Counted from the first letter of the stretch, positions 34,708-44,592 are shown. The stretch is 64,000 nucleotides of DNA from Curvivirga sp965219885 (GCF_965219885.1 NZ_CBDCOT010000008.1:124001-188000); one strand, 5' to 3'. Numbers and translations: made by a program. The notes: a model not told the origin generated them from the letters alone.

Positions 34708-37062
34708 TTAGAAGCGTGTACCAAAACTGAAGCGGAAGATTTCTGTATCATCATAATCTTCTTTCTGGATGGCTTGTGCAAAATCGAAACGCATAGGCCC
34801 AAGAGGAGATTCCCAGTTAAATCCAACGCCAACGGAACTACGAATAGATGTATCATCAGCCACGTTTGTACCACTTTCTTCCGTAGACCATACAGATCCA
34901 AAATCTGTAAAGACAGATGCGGTTAGCCCAAATTCTCTTGGAACACCAATAGGGAAATCCAACTCTGCCGTTGCAAGCCATCTATTTTTCCCGCCCAAAG
35001 CATCATCCGTTGCTGTATCTCTTGGACCAACACCTGCATTATCAAAACCTCGGAAATTTGAACCACCAGCATAAAAACGATCATTCAAACGTACATCTTG
35101 GTCATTCAGGCCAACAATATTAGAAGCAGATGCAGATAGTTCTAACACAAAATCTTCTTCCATAAAGGAAACGTAATTAGAAGCCTTTACTGTAGAGCTA
35201 AAATAATCTACATCGCCAGCTAATCCAGCAAAATCATTGCTAAAAGAGAAAATATAACCATCTGTTGGGCTAATTCTACTATTCAGTCGATCATAGGCAG
35301 TTGTATGCCCTATACTAACGACAGTACGTTCCCCTTCATCAGCTTTAACGTAAATAGACGCATCAGAAGCAACATTTGTTACTTCCTCATTGGCCACACG
35401 AAGATTAAGATTCTGACGCCAATATTGAGTTAAATCATAGCCTGTACGTAAACGGAAACCCTTTTCACTATTGTCAGAAGATGATGTATCTTGGTTATCT
35501 TCTTCGACCAAGAATAAATCGACGCCTGCCGCTAAACCTTCTCTATCAAGGAAATATGGTTCTGTAAAAGAAATATCAACCTTGGATTCGTCCTGTCCCA
35601 ATTGTGTCGCGACACGCAAATGCTGACCTCTACCAAGGAGATTGCGTTCTTCTACGGCGACCTCAGCCAACAACCCTGCAGTCGTAGAAAAACCACCACC
35701 AAGGCTCAACTCGCCTGTAGATTGCTCTTCTACATCAACTTGAATTACTGTATGATTTGGTGATTGACCGGGAACATTGTTTACCTCAACGTTTTTAAAA
35801 TACCCTAAGTCGGTTATACGCTGACGAGAGCGTCTCAATTTTGAAGTATTAAAGGCATCACCTTCAACTAAACGGAACTCTCTACGTATCACCTCATCTT
35901 TTGTACGTACATTGCCTCGAATTTCAATACGGTCTACATATACTTTCGGTGCTTCAGCAATTTTGAAATTAATATTGATGATATCGTCTTCTGTATTTCT
36001 GTTAATTTCAGGATATACATCTACGAATGCAAATCCTTGACGATTCAACTCTTCAGTAATTGCATCAACATTATCTTCAAGAATGTTAGCATTATACCAA
36101 TCACCAACATCAATATCTACGAATTCGTATAACGATTCAACATCAACACCTTTTAAAGAAGATGAGATTTCATAATCACCGAAAGAGTAACGATCCCCCT
36201 CTTCAACAGTGAATGTAATAAAGAACCCTGTGCGATCTTCACTTAACTCGGCAACGGCAGATACAACACGGAAGTCAGCAAAACCACTTTTAAGATAATA
36301 ACGACGAAGCAATTCACGATCGAAGGTTAACTTATCAGGATCATAAGTATCCGCATCGGATAAGAAGCTATACCAGCGTGTTTGCCTTGTTAATAACTCG
36401 CTTGCAAGCGCATCATCATCAAAGTAATCATTCCCAACAAAGCTAATTTTATGGACACCAGAATCTGGTCCTTCTTCAATCTCAAAAGCAAGATCGACAC
36501 GATTTTGATCCAATTGGATAATTTTTGGTACGACTTTAGCAGCATAACGCCCACGACGGCGATACACATCCAATATACGTTTTACATCATTCTGAACCCG
36601 TGTTCTTGTATAGACGATGCGTGGGCGTAATTGAGTTTCAGATTCTAAGATTTCATCTTTAACACGTAAATTGCCTTCATAAGCCACACGGTTAATAATT
36701 GGGTTCTCAACAACTTTAATTTCTAAAGCATTTTGACCAATCTGAGAAATCGATACATCTGCAAACAAACCTGTTGCATATAGTTTTTTTAGTGATTGGT
36801 TGATTGTATTTGCTGTATAAGGCTTTCCTTCGCGCAGACTCAAGTAAGTAAGAATGGTTTCTTCTTCAATACGTTGAAGCCCAGAAATTACGATCTCTTG
36901 AAGAATCGGACCGCTCACGTTTTCTTCAACAACCTCATCCCCACCTTGAGAATTGGTGGGCGGAACCAAGGGCACCGACTGAGCATTAGCAAGCGTTGTC
37001 GTTAAAACAGTCCCACATAACAAAGACACAGATAAAACGGAGGATTTCAAAATTGATTTCAT
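34708..37062 (-). CDS. bamA: Outer membrane protein assembly factor BamA
   Basis: Central component of the beta-barrel assembly machine. Signal peptide about 1-28 (cleavage after NAQ or LANA), five POTRA domains (about 45-430), then a 16-strand barrel ending in an aromatic residue (RFSFGTRF). The barrel loop motif YRGFD-like NFRGFDNAGVGPRD and the C-terminal GFNWESPLGPMRFDFA are diagnostic. 784 aa is typical. A 111-bp gap separates it from rseP, so it may also have its own promoter. Confidence 0.97.
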   Translation of the reverse strand: MKSILKSSVLSVSLLCGTVLTTTLANAQSVPLVPPTNSQGGDEVVEENVSGPILQEIVISGLQRIEEETILTYLSLREGKPYTANTINQSLKKLYATGLFADVSISQIGQNALEIKVVENPIINRVAYEGNLRVKDEILESETQLRPRIVYTRTRVQNDVKRILDVYRRRGRYAAKVVPKIIQLDQNRVDLAFEIEEGPDSGVHKISFVGNDYFDDDALASELLTRQTRWYSFLSDADTYDPDKLTFDRELLRRYYLKSGFADFRVVSAVAELSEDRTGFFITFTVEEGDRYSFGDYEISSSLKGVDVESLYEFVDIDVGDWYNANILEDNVDAITEELNRQGFAFVDVYPEINRNTEDDIININFKIAEAPKVYVDRIEIRGNVRTKDEVIRREFRLVEGDAFNTSKLRRSRQRITDLGYFKNVEVNNVPGQSPNHTVIQVDVEEQSTGELSLGGGFSTTAGLLAEVAVEERNLLGRGQHLRVATQLGQDESKVDISFTEPYFLDREGLAAGVDLFLVEEDNQDTSSSDNSEKGFRLRTGYDLTQYWRQNLNLRVANEEVTNVASDASIYVKADEGERTVVSIGHTTAYDRLNSRISPTDGYIFSFSNDFAGLAGDVDYFSSTVKASNYVSFMEEDFVLELSASASNIVGLNDQDVRLNDRFYAGGSNFRGFDNAGVGPRDTATDDALGGKNRWLATAELDFPIGVPREFGLTASVFTDFGSVWSTEESGTNVADDTSIRSSVGVGFNWESPLGPMRFDFAQAIQKEDYDDTEIFRFSFGTRF

Positions 37063-37173
37063 TTCAACCCAAATCTAACCAACCAAGATCTCATCGACGA
37101 TAAGAATCTCACAGTTTCATTCAAAATAAAGCGATTTATACCAAAGGGATAGATACCCTATTTAGGGAGAAAG

Positions 37174-38298
37174 TCAAAGAGTAATATTCAGAATATCGTT
37201 CCCCATCACAAATACCATCAAAGATAATAGGAAAGCCAAGCCAAATCTTAAGCTTATCTCTTGGACTTTTTCAGATATTGGTCTACGTAAAACACCTTCA
37301 ATTGCATAAAACAACAGATGTCCTCCATCTAGCATGGGAATCGGCAACAAATTTAGCAAACCAAGATTAATGGAAAGCAATGCAATAAAGTTAACTATTG
37401 CCAATGCTCCTAGATCACCAACTTCGCTAGACATTTGTGCTATCTTAATTGGTCCTCCAAGATTATCTACATCTCCTTGGCCAATAAACAATCGGCCGAT
37501 TTCTTGGAATGTCATGACTGTGATATCCCATGTATAGGTAGTTGCTTCTATCAAAGAGCCCACAAAACCTAGAGAAACCATTTTCGCAGATACACCCATA
37601 ATTCCAAGCCGATATGCTTTGATTTCTTCACCACCTTGTTCGCCGATTATCGTCTCTTGAGCTTCCGCAATCAGTTCCTTATTAAGTCCGTTACGAGAGA
37701 TTGTATATGTTACGGGTGAACCTTCGCTTTCTTGTACAATTGACACAAGATCCCGAAATTCATTAATTTCAACCCCGTTTCCGGATAAAATGACATCACC
37801 TTTTTCAAAACCGGCTATATCAGCTGCAGACCCAACAACCACATCTCCGATACCATCAACCATAAAGTCTGATTGTACAGGTTTACCAATAAACATGAAC
37901 AATCCGGCAAAGATAACAATTGCAAATGCAAAATTAATTAATGGTCCTGCAGCAACAATAGCCGCTCGTTGAGGTAAAGTTTTATAGGCAAAAGATACTT
38001 TCTTCTCTTCATCACTTAAGTTTGTTGAATGGCTTTCAGCATGATCACCAGGATTTGCACCTTCTTTTTCCCCGAACATTTTTACATATCCGCCGAGAGG
38101 AATCAGGGCGACTTTCCATCGTGTTCCTTGCTTATCTGTCCATCCGAAAATTTCTTTACCAAAACCAATAGAAAACGTTTCGATACGAACACCACACCAC
38201 CTTGCAACAAGATAATGTCCCATTTCATGCACAAAAATTAGAACACCTAATACAATGATGAAATTACCATAACCTAACGAAGAAAAAAAAGAATCCAT
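37174..38298 (-). CDS. rseP: Site-2 intramembrane metalloprotease RseP
   Basis: Zinc metalloprotease that cuts membrane-embedded substrates such as anti-sigma factors. HExxH is His24-Glu25-His28 (VHEMGHYLVARWCGVRIE), the third ligand lies in the C-terminal LDG motif (IPMLDGGHLLF), and a single PDZ domain (about 135-215, GFEKGDVILSGNGVEIN) lies between them. With 374 aa and one PDZ domain it is the shorter alphaproteobacterial form. It lies between dxr and bamA, the conserved order. Confidence 0.96.
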   Translation of the reverse strand: MDSFFSSLGYGNFIIVLGVLIFVHEMGHYLVARWCGVRIETFSIGFGKEIFGWTDKQGTRWKVALIPLGGYVKMFGEKEGANPGDHAESHSTNLSDEEKKVSFAYKTLPQRAAIVAAGPLINFAFAIVIFAGLFMFIGKPVQSDFMVDGIGDVVVGSAADIAGFEKGDVILSGNGVEINEFRDLVSIVQESEGSPVTYTISRNGLNKELIAEAQETIIGEQGGEEIKAYRLGIMGVSAKMVSLGFVGSLIEATTYTWDITVMTFQEIGRLFIGQGDVDNLGGPIKIAQMSSEVGDLGALAIVNFIALLSINLGLLNLLPIPMLDGGHLLFYAIEGVLRRPISEKVQEISLRFGLAFLLSLMVFVMGNDILNITL

Positions 38299-38340
38299 CT
38301 TTATGCCCTAATTCAAATATATATGGCTATTAACTAAGTT

Positions 38341-39501
38341 TTATGCAGAAAATTTCAAGAGATGTTCTTGAGCTAATCTGCGAGAATTTTGATCAAGTTC
38401 TATCACTTCTTCAATATTATTTAAAACATATCGAGAAGATTGAGTGAGCACCTCTTCCACCAGAGTTGCTATATCCAAAAAACCAATCTTATTTTTTAGA
38501 AACGCATCTACAGCCACTTCATTTGCTGCACTCAAAATTGTGGGAGCTCCTCTACCTTCGGATGCAGCATTACGAGCTAAGCGCAATGAAGGAAACTTGT
38601 CATAATCAGGTGCTTCAAAATCAAGACGAGATAGCTTTATAAAATCTAATTGTTCGACGGGTGCGTTCATACGATTTGGCCAGGACAGACAATAAGCAAT
38701 AGGTGTACGCATATCAGGCGACCCAAGTTGGGCTAAAACCGAACCGTCACGATATTCAACCATGGAATGGATAACAGATTGAGGATGCACGAGAATATCG
38801 ATCTTGTCTTCAGGCATATCAAATAAGTAACAAGCCTCAATTAACTCTAAACCCTTATTCATCATGGTTGCAGAATCCACAGAAATCTTTGCTCCCATCG
38901 ACCAATTTGGATGATTTATAGCCTGTTTAGGTGTTGCATTCGTCATATCATCGGTAGACCAAGTTCTAAAAGGGCCTCCAGATCCAGTCAGATGTATCTT
39001 GTCGATAGCCTGTTTTTGATGATTTTCGAAAACTTGATAAATTGCATTATGTTCAGAATCTACGGGCAACAATTTGGCATCTGAACGATGAACTTCTTTC
39101 ATCATTAAATCGCCGGCACATACCAGTGTCTCTTTATTTGCAAATGCAACTTGGGCTCCTCGTCGAATGGCGCAAAGAGTTGGTTCAAGCCCTGCGGCTC
39201 CCATAATAGAAGACATAACCCAATCTGATTGCAAGTTAGCTGCATGGATAACAGCATCGCGTCCTGCAGCAATTTCAATATTGGTGTTTGCAAGTGCTTC
39301 TTTTAATAAACTAAATTTGCTGTCGTCACCCAATGCCACGAATTGGGGCGAGAATTCGGTCGCAAGTTTAATTAATTCCTCGACATTAGAATTAGCCGTT
39401 AACGCAACTACTTTATAGAGATCGCGATTGCGACGAACTAAATCCATTGTGCTGGTACCAACAGATCCTGTTGCACCAAGGATGGTCACAGATTTTTTCA
39501 T
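38341..39501 (-). CDS. dxr: 1-deoxy-D-xylulose 5-phosphate reductoisomerase
   Basis: Second step of the non-mevalonate isoprenoid pathway. NADPH-binding GATGSVGTSTMDLV (9-22), catalytic LLPVDSEHNAIYQ, SGGPFRTW and the metal/substrate region NWSMGAKISVDSATMMNKGLE (split here only by eye) are all present. 386 aa is normal. It supplies precursors for the UppS substrate, encoded two genes upstream. Confidence 0.97.
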   Translation of the reverse strand: MKKSVTILGATGSVGTSTMDLVRRNRDLYKVVALTANSNVEELIKLATEFSPQFVALGDDSKFSLLKEALANTNIEIAAGRDAVIHAANLQSDWVMSSIMGAAGLEPTLCAIRRGAQVAFANKETLVCAGDLMMKEVHRSDAKLLPVDSEHNAIYQVFENHQKQAIDKIHLTGSGGPFRTWSTDDMTNATPKQAINHPNWSMGAKISVDSATMMNKGLELIEACYLFDMPEDKIDILVHPQSVIHSMVEYRDGSVLAQLGSPDMRTPIAYCLSWPNRMNAPVEQLDFIKLSRLDFEAPDYDKFPSLRLARNAASEGRGAPTILSAANEVAVDAFLKNKIGFLDIATLVEEVLTQSSRYVLNNIEEVIELDQNSRRLAQEHLLKFSA

Positions 39502-39519
39502 GCGAAATCCTAAAACAAA

Positions 39520-40332
39520 CTAAATCAAAGATTTAATTAGCGTAAACACTGGCAATGCAGCTAAAAAACCATCTAAACGATCCAAGAACCCGCCATGCCC
39601 TGGAATAAGTGAACTCGAATCTTTAACATCTGCGCGACGTTTCATCCAAGATTCTAGAAAGTCGCCTGATTGAGCAACAATCGGGATGAGAACAGCTATA
39701 CCATAACTATACAACACATCAACCAATGCATTACCTGTTTCGTAGAAGAAGATAGTAACGATAACGGAGGCAATAATGCCACCAACTAAGCCAGCCCATG
39801 TTTTTTTAGGGCTGATTTTAGGCGCAATTTTTGGTCCGCCAAATGTGCGGCCAGAAGCATAAGCACCGATATCAGTGGCAACCACCATCCCTACCAGCCA
39901 TGCTAAATGCATAACACCGTTATAGGAGTCGCGAAGAATAAAGCAGGTTATAAATGCAAGGACCAAATATGGTACACCCATAGCAGCCATAATAGCATTA
40001 CCTTTACCCCGATCCCAATTTCCAGCCAAAACAATCGCTGTAGATGCCGCGATCGCAATATAGCCTAAAAAACTATATTCACTTTCAAAGGTTAAAAAGC
40101 TTAATAAAATACCGAACCAAAAAACAAAGGTCGTGCGGACAGATACACCCAATCCAGAAATACGACACCATTCATATGCACAAAACAGTGATAATACTGT
40201 AAGGAAAATTAAAAAGACTTCCCCACCGACCCAAATACAGGCTAGGGAAACTGGCAAGATCACAAGCGCAGACACAATACGTGTCGGCAAATCCGCCCAT
40301 CGATTATTTGGACTCGCTGGCGATTGCTCCAT
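39520..40332 (-). CDS. cdsA: Phosphatidate cytidylyltransferase
   Basis: Makes CDP-diacylglycerol, the branch point of phospholipid synthesis. Polytopic membrane protein (about seven hydrophobic segments) with the family signature near the C-terminus: SGDFLESWMKRRADVKDSS followed by LIPGHGGFLDRLD; SPKKTWAG is also present. The ATG at 40332 gives 270 aa (MEQSPASPNNRW start) and overlaps the uppS end by 29 bp; a longer in-frame start would overlap by 86 bp and is less likely. Confidence 0.95.
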   Translation of the reverse strand: MEQSPASPNNRWADLPTRIVSALVILPVSLACIWVGGEVFLIFLTVLSLFCAYEWCRISGLGVSVRTTFVFWFGILLSFLTFESEYSFLGYIAIAASTAIVLAGNWDRGKGNAIMAAMGVPYLVLAFITCFILRDSYNGVMHLAWLVGMVVATDIGAYASGRTFGGPKIAPKISPKKTWAGLVGGIIASVIVTIFFYETGNALVDVLYSYGIAVLIPIVAQSGDFLESWMKRRADVKDSSSLIPGHGGFLDRLDGFLAALPVFTLIKSLI

Positions 40333-41035
40333 ATCTGCGATCTCTCTTGTTAAATTCTTGAAACGCTTCGATAAGATCTTTCTTATCAAAATTTGGCCAA
40401 AGTGTGTCAGTAAAGTAAAACTCAGAATAAGCTAACTGCCATAGCAAGAAGTTACTAATACGTTTTTCACCACTTGATCTAATAACTAAATCAGGATCAG
40501 GGATTCCCGCGGTAGACAGATGTGCAGCAAATACATCTTCATCAATTGCATCTGGCTGGATTAATCCAAGCTTTGCAGATTTTGCAATTTTCTTCGCTGC
40601 TTCCGCTATTTCTGCACGTGCCCCATAACTTAAAGCCAGAATTAATGTCATTCCTGAATTTTGTTCGGTCATTCGTTCTGAATCCGAAATCAATCGTTGA
40701 ATATTCTCTGGTAAACGTTCTCGGTCACCAATAACGCGAAAACGAATATTGTTTGAATGCAATTCAACGATTTCAGATTTCAGATATCTACCAAGCAACC
40801 CCATAAGGGCAGATACTTCATCTTCTGGTCTTTTCCAATTCTCAGAGGAAAAACTATAGAGTGTTAAAAACTTAACACCAAGCTCTGCAGAAGCCTTGAT
40901 AACCTTCCGTACAGATTCTGCGCCCTTTTTATGCCCTGCCACACGTGGTAAGCCACGTTTTTTGGCCCATCGACCATTACCATCCATGATAATGGCCACA
41001 TGAGTTGGACAATTTGAAAGCTGGGTATCCGACAT
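40304..41035 (-). CDS. uppS: Undecaprenyl diphosphate synthase
   Basis: cis-Prenyltransferase making the C55 carrier for peptidoglycan and LPS. Catalytic Asp18 lies in IIMDGNGRWAKKRGLPR; FSSENWKRP and the C-terminal DLVIRSSGEKRISNFLLWQ signature are intact. The ATG at 41035 gives 243 aa; a TTG seven codons upstream lacks a ribosome binding site. It lies 25 bp after frr. Confidence 0.97.
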   Translation of the reverse strand: MSDTQLSNCPTHVAIIMDGNGRWAKKRGLPRVAGHKKGAESVRKVIKASAELGVKFLTLYSFSSENWKRPEDEVSALMGLLGRYLKSEIVELHSNNIRFRVIGDRERLPENIQRLISDSERMTEQNSGMTLILALSYGARAEIAEAAKKIAKSAKLGLIQPDAIDEDVFAAHLSTAGIPDPDLVIRSSGEKRISNFLLWQLAYSEFYFTDTLWPNFDKKDLIEAFQEFNKRDRRYGAIASESK

Positions 41036-41060
41036 AACTAAACCTAAAAGAGGCAAATTA

Positions 41061-41615
41061 TTAAATTTGCATAATATCTTTTTCTTTAGCTACAAGCATG
41101 TCATCAACAGATTTTACGTGCTCATCAGTTACTTTTTGAATCTGGTCAGATAGACGACGAGAGTCATCCTCACTGATATCACCATCTTTTTCTGCTTTTT
41201 TAGCTTCATCCATACCATCACGACGTACGTTACGAATAGCTATACGTGCTTGTTCAGCATATTTACCTGCAACTTTAACCAACTCACCACGACGTTCTTC
41301 ATTAAGTTCTGGAATAGGAATACGAATTACATTGCCTTCAGTCATCGGGTTTAGACCCAAATCAGATTCGCGAATAGCCTTCTCAACTGCTTTGATAACC
41401 GAACCGTCCCAAACGGTAACCGAAAGCATACGTGCTTCAGGAACAGAAACAGCAGCACATTGGTTTAAAGGCATCATGCTACCATATGCGTCAACTTGAA
41501 TTGGATCCAATAAGTTTGCAGAGGCTCGACCTGTACGTAGGCCTGCAAATTCAGTTTTTAAAGCTTCCACAGCGCCATCCATACGGCGTTTTAAATCATT
41601 TACATCGACAGTCAT
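41061..41615 (-). CDS. frr: Ribosome recycling factor
   Basis: Splits post-termination ribosomes with EF-G. It has the two-domain RRF layout: long helices (start VNDLKRRMDGAVEALKTE; C-terminal IRNVRRDGMDEAKKAEKDG) and the small beta domain (PIQVDAYGSMMPLNQCA). 184 aa is normal. It lies between pyrH and uppS as in most Proteobacteria. Confidence 0.97.
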   Translation of the reverse strand: MTVDVNDLKRRMDGAVEALKTEFAGLRTGRASANLLDPIQVDAYGSMMPLNQCAAVSVPEARMLSVTVWDGSVIKAVEKAIRESDLGLNPMTEGNVIRIPIPELNEERRGELVKVAGKYAEQARIAIRNVRRDGMDEAKKAEKDGDISEDDSRRLSDQIQKVTDEHVKSVDDMLVAKEKDIMQI

Positions 41616-41706
41616 CTGTTCTCTCCTAATGCCCCTTCGTAATAAGGCTCACATATTCTGTATTCTTTTAACCGGATTCGGACCAATTTTTTCAATAAGA
41701 AACTTC

Positions 41707-42438
41707 TTAATCACCTTCTACAACGGTGAATGTGCCATCACCTTGCATTACGCGCGCGAATTCACCTTGCTTATGAATAGAGAAAACAAGGATCGGAATT
41801 TGATTATCGCGACTCAAGGTGATGGCAGATGCATCCATAACCTTTAAATCATCGGTCAGAACACGACGGTAAGATAATGTATCATACCGTTTTGCATCAG
41901 GGTTTTTCACCGGATCACTGTCATAGACACCATCAACTTTGGTGCCTTTGATCATCGCATCACAATCCATTTCTGATGCACGAAGCGCTGCGGCGGTATC
42001 GGTTGTAAAAAACGGGTTGCCAGTACCAGCCGCAAAGATCACAACTCGTCCCTTTTCCATATGGCGCACAGCACGACGACGAATATATGGTTCGCAAACT
42101 GTTTGCATTGGGATCGCTGACATAACACGCGTATAAACACCCAATTCTTCCAATGCGCCCTGCATCGCCAATGCATTCATCACTGTGGCTAGCATCCCCA
42201 TATAATCGGCGGTCGTGCGCTCCATACCTTGTGCAGCACCGGAAATACCCCGGAAAATATTACCCCCGCCAATAACAAGGCAGATTTCAGTCCCTTTATC
42301 GCGCGCTTCTTTTACTTCTGCGGCCACACGACTGATTGTTTCTGGGTCCAGACCAAAATCGCGGCTTCCCATCAGGGCTTCCCCCGAAATTTTTAATAAA
42401 ACGCGTTTGTATTTTAGGTCGGATGCCTCGTTACTCAT
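41707..42438 (-). CDS. pyrH: Uridylate kinase
   Basis: Amino-acid-kinase-fold UMP kinase. ATP-binding LLKISGEALMG near the N-terminus, VIGGGNIFRG, and the UMP-binding GTGNPFFTTDTAAALRA are diagnostic. 243 aa. It starts a new unit after the tsf terminator and is followed by frr. Confidence 0.97.
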   Translation of the reverse strand: MSNEASDLKYKRVLLKISGEALMGSRDFGLDPETISRVAAEVKEARDKGTEICLVIGGGNIFRGISGAAQGMERTTADYMGMLATVMNALAMQGALEELGVYTRVMSAIPMQTVCEPYIRRRAVRHMEKGRVVIFAAGTGNPFFTTDTAAALRASEMDCDAMIKGTKVDGVYDSDPVKNPDAKRYDTLSYRRVLTDDLKVMDASAITLSRDNQIPILVFSIHKQGEFARVMQGDGTFTVVEGD

Positions 42439-42490
42439 GTCTACATGCTCCTGACAATGGAAAATCTTATCTTAATCTTACAATCGGGCA

Positions 42491-42523
42491 AACAAAAGGC
42501 CGCTACCTTTATAGGTAGCGACC
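42491..42523 (-). terminator. Intrinsic terminator after tsf
   Basis: Minus strand: GGTCGCTACC (42514-42523) pairs with GGTAGCGGCC (42498-42507) (10 bp, one G-T pair) around a 6-nt loop, then TTTTGTTTG. It lies 83 bp after the tsf stop and 53 bp before the pyrH start, separating rpsB-tsf from pyrH-frr. Confidence 0.8.
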
Positions 42524-42605
42524 GCATTGCTTACAATCTTTTTTAGTCTTTAGTACTCAATTCCCAAGACTTGGAATTATTGCAAATCCAGTCGCAAAGG
42601 GCAGA

Positions 42606-43526
42606 TTAACCAGCCATTGCCGCAACTTCAGCAGCGAAGTCGTCTTCTTTCTTTTCGATACCGTCGCCCAATTCGAAACGAGCAAAGCCTGTCAATTTGA
42701 TGTCTGTACCTGCATCTTTTGCAGCATCAGCAACAACTTGACCAACTTTTTTATCTGTATCCATAACGAATGTTTGCTCAACCAAGCAAATCTCTTCGTA
42801 ATATTTACGAATACGGCCTTCGACCATTTTCTCAATGATGTTTTCTGGCTTACCAGATTCACGCGCTGTTTCGATTTGTACTTGACGCTCACGATCCAAA
42901 ACTTCTGGATCAACATCGTCTTTGCCCAAGAAGTCAGGGCGTGCAGCAGCAACATGCATTGCAATTTGCTTACCTAAACCTTCTAAAACAGCAGCATCAG
43001 CATCAGATTCTAATGCAACCAACACACCGATTTTGCCCAAGCCGGGCTTCAAAGCGGAGTGAACATAAGAAGACACAACACCGTTAGATACGGACAATAC
43101 TTTTGCACGGCGGAAAGATTGGTTCTCACCGATTGTCGCAATATTGTCTGTCAATTGATCTTGAACAGAACGACCAGCACCTGGATAATCAGCAGCCATG
43201 ATAGCTTCTTGATCCGCATCTTTATCTAGAGCGATTTTCGCAACTTCCTCAACGAAACCTTGGAATGTTTCGTTACGGGATACGAAGTCTGTCTCAGCGT
43301 TGATTTCTACAACAGCACCTTTTGTGCCGGCAGAAACAACAGCAACAAGACCTTCAGCCGCAACACGACCAGATTTTTTAGCAGCTTTGGACAAACCTTT
43401 TGTACGCAACCAATCAACAGCAGCGTCAATATCACCGTCTGTCTCAGACAAAGCTTTTTTGCAGTCCATCATACCTGCGCCAGATTTGTCGCGCAGCTCT
43501 TTAACCAATGCAGCAGTAATAGCCAT
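42606..43526 (-). CDS. tsf: Elongation factor Ts
   Basis: Nucleotide exchange factor for EF-Tu. The N-terminal UBA-like domain carries LRDKSGAGMMDCKKAL, followed by AAEGLVAV, the core signature INAETDFVSRNETF, and the C-terminal module with the coiled coil. 306 aa is normal. AAGGA precedes the start. It is paired with rpsB, separated by a 137-bp gap that holds a long hairpin. Confidence 0.98.
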   Translation of the reverse strand: MAITAALVKELRDKSGAGMMDCKKALSETDGDIDAAVDWLRTKGLSKAAKKSGRVAAEGLVAVVSAGTKGAVVEINAETDFVSRNETFQGFVEEVAKIALDKDADQEAIMAADYPGAGRSVQDQLTDNIATIGENQSFRRAKVLSVSNGVVSSYVHSALKPGLGKIGVLVALESDADAAVLEGLGKQIAMHVAAARPDFLGKDDVDPEVLDRERQVQIETARESGKPENIIEKMVEGRIRKYYEEICLVEQTFVMDTDKKVGQVVADAAKDAGTDIKLTGFARFELGDGIEKKEDDFAAEVAAMAG

Positions 43527-43603
43527 TTTTAAAATCCTTTAGATTTTACTGTAGTAACTTTTAATCAAAGACGTGAAATACCTGTCCTTGATTTCATAAA
43601 TAT

Positions 43604-43641
43604 GACAGTGGGCGACATTTATTATAAATGCCGCCCCTGTC
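43604..43641 (-). other. Long hairpin between rpsB and tsf
   Basis: Minus strand: 12-bp stem GGGCGGCATTTA/TAAATGTCGCCC (one G-T pair) with a 3-nt loop, extended past a one-base bulge by 5 bp GACAG/CTGTC. No T-tract follows, so it is not a standard terminator. It lies 22 bp after the rpsB stop and could be a pause, processing or partial-termination site that sets the S2 to EF-Ts ratio. Confidence 0.6.
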
Positions 43642-43663
43642 AATTAATTTCGGAAAAATCCGA

Positions 43664-44443
43664 TTAGGAAGCAGCAGCTTCTGTAGCTTCTTCAGCAGGT
43701 AGCTCTTCAGCAACAGGCTCAACAGCTTCACCAACGTCTTCGCCGGCGTCCGTCATGGATTGTTGCAAACCAGCAAGTACAGAACCAACAATTAAGTCAG
43801 AGTACAAGTTGATTGCACGCATCGCATCATCGTTACCTGGAATTGGGAAATCAACGCCTTCAGGTGTAGAGTTAGAATCAAGAATAGCAACAACTGGAAT
43901 ACCCAATGTGTTCGCTTCTTGAATTGCAATTTGCTCTTTGTTTGTATCAACAACAAACAAAATGTCTGGCAAGTTACCCATTTCCTTAATACCGCCCAAA
44001 GACAGTTCAAGTTTGTTACGTTGACGTTCCATTGTAAGACGTTCTTTCTTGGTGATTACCAAGCTTTCGTCAGACAACTTTTCGTCCAAGTCTTTCAAGC
44101 GTTTGATGGAATTGGAAACAGTTTTCCAGTTTGTCATCATACCACCCAACCAACGATGGTTTACGTAGTATTGACCACAACGACCAGCAGCATCAGCCAT
44201 GATGGATTGTGCTTGACGTTTTGTACCAACGAACAACACACGACCACCGCCAGCAGCAACGTTGCGAACAGCTTCAAGAGCTTGGTTCAACAATGGAACT
44301 GTTTGTTCTAGATCGATGATGTGAACGCCGTTACGAGCGCCAAACAAGAATGGTTTCATTTTTGGGTTCCAGCGACGTGTGCTGTGACCGAAGTGAACAC
44401 CAGCTTCCAAAAGCTGACGCATTGTAAATGTAGGTGCGGACAT
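43664..44443 (-). CDS. rpsB: 30S ribosomal protein S2
   Basis: Small-subunit protein at the mRNA exit side. Signatures: LLEAGVHFGHSTRRWNPKM, IFG-like FLFGARNGVHIIDLEQT, GGMMTNWKTVSNSI and PDILFVVDTNKEQIAI. 259 aa with an acidic, Ala/Glu-rich tail (after residue 230) common in alphaproteobacteria. AAGGGAA precedes the ATG. Its promoter lies about 150 bp upstream, leaving a long structured leader. Confidence 0.98.
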   Translation of the reverse strand: MSAPTFTMRQLLEAGVHFGHSTRRWNPKMKPFLFGARNGVHIIDLEQTVPLLNQALEAVRNVAAGGGRVLFVGTKRQAQSIMADAAGRCGQYYVNHRWLGGMMTNWKTVSNSIKRLKDLDEKLSDESLVITKKERLTMERQRNKLELSLGGIKEMGNLPDILFVVDTNKEQIAIQEANTLGIPVVAILDSNSTPEGVDFPIPGNDDAMRAINLYSDLIVGSVLAGLQQSMTDAGEDVGEAVEPVAEELPAEEATEAAAS

Positions 44444-44462
44444 AATATTTTCCCTTGTCTTT

Positions 44463-44514
44463 ACCGGTTAAACCTCCACGAAACTCGCATCAATTAAATG
44501 ACACCGGATCGAGT
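44463..44514 (-). promoter_or_regulatory. Candidate structured rpsB leader (pseudoknot-capable)
   Basis: In the minus-strand leader, ACTCG plus ATC (44507-44514) pair with GAT and CGAGT (44483-44491) as an 8-bp stem with one bulged G. Its loop carries CCGGT (44503-44507), which can pair with ACCGG (44464-44468) lying 20 nt before the rpsB ATG. The order of the four strands is that of an H-type pseudoknot near the ribosome binding site. S2 is known to autoregulate its own mRNA in E. coli; whether this RNA does the same is inference. Confidence 0.4.
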
Positions 44515-44592
44515 AGTTCCCATTGCTGATATCACCAACTATTTTGGCACAACAAAAGGACACCCGCAGGTTTCGCGTGTGTGATGGCGCGG

